DNA from: Diploscapter coronatus
Taxonomy: Eukaryota > Nematoda > Chromadorea > Rhabditida > Rhabditidae
DNA length: 64,000 nt
Assembly: GCA_964036155.1 (NCBI GenBank)
Contig: OZ038422.1
Span: 65,929,201-65,993,200, forward strand
Direction of reading: 5' to 3'
The notes under the pieces are model-generated. The model was not told where the DNA came from. It saw nothing but the letters and a program-made list of their open reading frames with translations, and did not search any database. Position numbers and translations under genes: made by a program. Shown in pieces: positions 59,984-64,000 of this stretch (its first letter is position 1; every line of letters starts with the position of its first letter).

Positions 59984-62900
59984 TTACCAATTCTTTTCGA
60001 GGGGTGACTCAATTTTATATCCTTTCATGTTGATCACGGACTGGCCCACGTTCATTTTGGCGGGATTGTAGTCGAAAAAGCCGTAGATGTGCTGCATCGA
60101 GTCCAGGTAGAAGAAACTCGATCGCGATAAGCTAAAAAAATCTTTCAGATTTTTAATTACGAGTTCTTTTTTTAAAATAGTCATTAAGCAGAAATATGCG
60201 ACTTGATGGATATTGATGCCAGAGGCATTGTAAAAGAATTTGTATCGCTCTACTTCAGTATTCGCAAATTTTAACTCAAATTACATCAATTATCTAATTG
60301 TGCGGTGTTTAAAAGTGCCGTAAAGTAGGCGATAAAATGAATTAGTCAACCAACAATTTCTCTCAAGAATAATTTTTACAATGGCTCACATAGCGCACAA
60401 ATGCACGACCCAGGCGATTTCGTCGTCGGAATATCGCAGACCGATAGAGTGGGATCGGGACGCACGGGAAATGCACGCCACCATCGCGAAATTGTTCTGA
60501 AAACACAAATGACTTTTTTAATCAATTCCGACAAAGAATCAGTATGATCGCTATCAAGGATGGCACGCTTCCATCCTCTTTCCAAAAGAGAGACACTTGG
60601 CTAGAAGAGAGAAAAAGATTTTGCGCTCTGGCTTTACTCGTCGCTTACGGGACTAGCGTCAAGTTTTATTCCCGTTTCTTGATTTTTCGATTTTTTCGTT
60701 TTAAATTGTCCAATTATCAATTTTTCGTGATTAGTTGACTAATTATCGATAATTTCAGGAGGCCTCGCTCACTGCCGCTTCAAACCGCCGCAGAAAAACT
60801 TATCTAATTTTCCAGGTTGGGGCAGGTCTGTGGCGGCTGGAAGCATCCTTATAAGCGACAGTGAGCGAGGCCTCGTGAAATTATCGATAATTAGTTAGCT
60901 AATCACGAAAAAATAAGTAATTAGGCAATTAAAACGAAGAAATCGAAAAAACGGACGAAAATAAATGACGACTTTGGGCCTTCCAAGCGACGAGTAAAGC
61001 CAGAGCGCAAACTCTTTTTCTCTCTTCTAGCCAAGTGTCTCTCTTTTGGAAAGAGGATGGAAGCGTGGATGGGTTTGAATGAATGCTTGTTTAAGGTTCG
61101 GACTCTAAGTTATTCCATTTTCATTCCTGTTTGTCATCCTGTTATTTTTTCCTCGTTACCTTCTACAAAAGGGATGACATATAAAAAAAAGAAAAAAATT
61201 AGGTCTGATTTTTGCGTAAATATGTTTCAAGAGCGATTCTTCAGGGATAATATTCGCAAAAATATAATCTAAGTGAAAAACTCCTGAAAACACCTACCCT
61301 GAGGACTTTAGCCATAGTGTCGAGCATGTGATAGTCCTCCTCGATTTCCTTGTTGTTCCTCTCCATCAAAGTGGACAGAATCGACTCGATTCGGACCATC
61401 GAATACTCCACTTCGTGACAGGCCGCCTGAAGAAATTATAACTAGAAAAAAGAAAATCTTTCATTTGAATGTTTTTTTTCAGTTCCGCTGAGATATGATC
61501 AATTCTAAAGGCAAAATAGTGTTGGTATAGAAGAAATTGGTGAATTTTCTAGAAAGGGGGTTTTGTAACATGTATGATAATTCCGGCAAGTCTTTTTTTC
61601 AGAATAAGAAATGGCTATACAAAATATCTAAAAACTTGAAACTTTCAAAATGTTTCAAACTTTTTACAAATTCTTTCCATAGAATATTTATCTCATTGAA
61701 TAGTGATTTCAAGTAGATTTCAATAAAGCTCACCATAAGTGAGGGATGCACGTGTTCCGCGATGAAATGCTGAACTCGGGGCCGGGACAGTTTGATAACC
61801 TCCTTGTCGAATCTCACGAAACGGGCGAAGTAATTTGCTGATCTGAAAAAATGAGCGTTGGCAACTTGAATATGATGACGACACGAGTTTCAATGCATAA
61901 AACTAAGTGCCTTCATTAATTGAAAGCGGCTTTTGAAAAATATTGAATTTTAGAGAAATTAAAAACTTCCGAACCTTTTGTGTTTAGCCGTGGCCCAAGT
62001 CGAAACTGCACACATCGCTGCATTCTCGTTCAGACCGACCTCTCGCATCTGAAAAATAAATTCATTTTTGAAAAAAAGATGAAAATAGTTTGAAAAGTCA
62101 TAACAGTTTAGGTATGTTTCAAAATACGTCTAAACTCAGGGAATATGTGGAGATTTGATAAAAAGATCGTTCAAGAATGTATCCCCACCTGCGCAACGAG
62201 AGCGATGACATCGTTTATTTTGGCGTGAGTCTGCGCGTTCGGAGGCAGCAGCCAAATCATCGTGTCCACACACGATTGCAGCAATTCGATTGTCATCGAC
62301 TGAGTTTTTTCAAGTTAAAAAAATAAATTTTCGTCTTTTTTCTGTAAAGCGCATCAGGACATCAATATGCAAAGTTGCAAAAAAAATAAATTTCCAAAAG
62401 AACCAATCTATAAAATTGACCTTACTTACAATTTGATTTGCTGGTATCCTGATTTGCTTTACAATAAACTTAATTTTCAAGGGGCCTAAATAAAAAGCTT
62501 CAATGCAATATTTAAAAAGTGAATTTTAAGAATTCTTGAGACCTACATGAAGCAGTGCGACCTCGAGGTCCATGATCATGGGGAATCCCTCGTCCATCAG
62601 TCCGCCGATGTAGTAGACCGCGGATTCCAAAGCGTAGCACTTCAACGAGACGTCCGACAGCTTCTTCTGCACGTTCGCTTGCTCTCCGAGAGAAGTGTCG
62701 ATCTGAACATAGGATTTTCTTTAAAAAGTCGATTTTCAGAAAATAACTCAATAAATGACTAAAGGATAGAAAGATTTCGCAAAGTTTTTTTTTCCAAATC
62801 AGCCAATTATTTTCACCTTATTAATTAGGAGGAAAGATTTTTAAATTCACTCCTTCAAATAGTAAAAATTGTAAGAAATTGCTGCTTTTTCATTTGTACC

Positions 62901-64000
62901 CAAAAACTCAAAAGAAGATAGCTCACGATATTTGAAAATTGCGTAGTGTTGCAGGCAGTGGTAACTTCATCGATGGCCCTCCTTGCAAAGCCAATGGCTG
63001 CAGAAGCGAAGTGGAGTCGCGAGAAGGAGCGCAGTTCGGCCTTCAAATGTTGCGCCCTAATGCCGACTGTATCAAGGAAACACCACTCGGGCACGTCTAT
63101 GTTCAGATCCAGAGTGCCGACTGCAAATGGGAAATACCAAATATATGATGATTTATTTGAATTTTACTATGTTTCGTCGTCGGGAAATTATTAATGGGAT
63201 TATCATACGCGTCTTACCTATTTAGATATCTAATTCGTTTGAAACTTGCATTAGAAAAGTGTAAAATAAATCTAATAACAGGAGAATTTCTCAAAAATGT
63301 TTTCATATTTCGTTTTATAAATACTTTAACTACTAGTTTTAGTATATCTATAATTATGATGGGAAATATATTTACTGAAATTAGCCTTGAGACCGAGGCT
63401 GGGTAGTCGCTCGAATTTGACCGTGTCCGAGGTTTTGGGATCTTTTACTTCCAGAATAACACAGGTCTGAGCATCACGACCCTGAAAAAAAACGATTTGG
63501 AAATGAAGAGCTCTTGGCAACAATACATGAAAAAGTCAATAACTATTGTATAGATATAAGAGGATGGCATGATAAAGCAAAAGTTCGTGGTATTTTTTTA
63601 GTTTGAAAGGTAATAAATCGTAAAGATTAACCTGTCGATTATCCATGGGGAAGCAAACGAGCAAATCCGGGTCCGTGTCGCCGACGACGTTGATTTTCGT
63701 GCCAGAAATTCGAGAAGAATCACCTCCTCCGATCACCTCGCAGGGAGAATCACTGAAATTAAAAAAAAATCAGGCTTTTATTTGAAACTTTACCAAATGT
63801 AGTATAACTTTTTGAGAATCTAGAGACAAGAAATTTTTTGTGTCCCTTCGAACATAGCTTAATGACTAGTCTAGAAGTAGCGATAGTAATCAGTAGTTAT
63901 TTATTTTGAATTTGAACGCTGCATTATTAGAAATCTCAAAAATTAAAGATTTATCAACCATAAGTAAATACATTTTGAAAAATAGAAAATAAAAAAAGAA
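59984..64000 (-). CDS. ACAD9/VLCAD-like acyl-CoA dehydrogenase homologue, 5' end beyond window
   Basis: Ten exons are visible (5' to 3': 63752-63632, 63481-63376, 63120-62927, 62702-62547, 62299-62189, 62048-61975, 61842-61734, 61426-61298, 60496-60390, 60131-59984), about 418 residues, all in phase; the N-terminal part lies right of the window. Recognisable parts: the middle beta-domain loop (GT.INVVGD, SLGLKA), the helical domain (SRLHFASAAIGFARRAIDE, then ALESAVYYIGGLMD.G) and the long C-terminal extension typical of VLCAD/ACAD9 (HPSL, ISRASRS at about the TM-like helix, SIGLR.SDDEI). What is missing is striking: the helix that normally reads GG.G....ER..RD.R...IFEGT is replaced by unrelated sequence, so the catalytic Glu is gone. 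ACAD9 is also a mitochondrial complex I assembly factor; a non-enzymatic role is an inference. Confidence 0.8.
60569..61063. mobile_element. Large foldback element in ACAD9-like intron
   Basis: The outer arms CTTCCATCCTCTTTCCAAAA (from 60569) and its complement (to about 61063) are exact, and pairing continues with interruptions inward for about 210 bp, through CTTGGCTAGAAGAGAG, GCGCTCTGGCTTTACTCGTC and GGCCTCGCTCACTG blocks to a short unpaired centre (about 60785-60860). No open frame of note. It lies between exons 61426-61298 and 60496-60390. Confidence 0.85.

Noticed and set aside
1..64000. tRNA, rRNA genes and CRISPR arrays
   Set aside because: No GTTCGANNCC-type B box with matching acceptor stem, no rRNA stretch and no regularly spaced direct repeats were seen.

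Overview
The window is nuclear DNA from a nematode, most likely a free-living rhabditid or diplogastrid. The signs are many short AT-rich introns ending in TTTTCAG, splice acceptors placed only a few bases before start codons (spliced-leader addition), multi-gene transcription units, nematode-only serpentine chemoreceptors of the Str family, and best-recognised proteins whose closest named counterparts are C. elegans genes. Genes are intron-rich (36 exons in rad-50, 26 in vps-11, 16 in nog-1), so most coding sequence is in exons of 60-200 bp. I assembled the exons by hand from splice sites, reading phase and protein-family similarity; every complete model sums to an intact reading frame except one receptor with an unresolved middle.

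Layout from left to right. 1-505: the 3' end of an unrecognised gene. 1855-2184: a cluster of seven TGATAA sites just upstream of a secreted C-type-lectin/von Willebrand A protein (2317-6565). 7001-7847: a TMEM203-like ER membrane protein. 8952-13179 (minus): eri-1, the SAP plus DEDDh exonuclease. 13818-36702 (plus): four genes head to tail, nog-1, rrp-8, a SMYD-type set-14 and vps-11, with operon-like junctions in which a polyadenylation hexamer lies about 100 nt before the next splice acceptor. 38512-48361: a chemoreceptor island with two intact copies of a Str receptor (minus strand) made by a 2.3 kb duplication, flanking a different serpentine receptor on the plus strand (42715-45520). 49919-58794: rad-50, complete with zinc hook. 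59984 to beyond the right edge (minus): an ACAD9/VLCAD-like protein that has lost the catalytic glutamate region.

Functional links. eri-1 (5.8S rRNA trimming and small-RNA turnover), nog-1 (60S GTPase) and rrp-8 (rRNA base methyltransferase) are all rRNA-linked and sit around one divergent promoter. set-14 and vps-11 seem to continue the same polycistron. Introns and intergenic spaces carry many foldback/MITE-like inverted repeats, the largest at 48419-49204 and 60569-61063. No tRNA, rRNA or CRISPR array was seen; a short U4 snRNA-like relic may lie in a vps-11 intron.

The observations I would follow first are the catalytically degenerate ACAD9-like protein, the run of NPF motifs in the VPS-11 tail, the lectin fold apparently split by a vWA domain, and the four-gene transcription unit.
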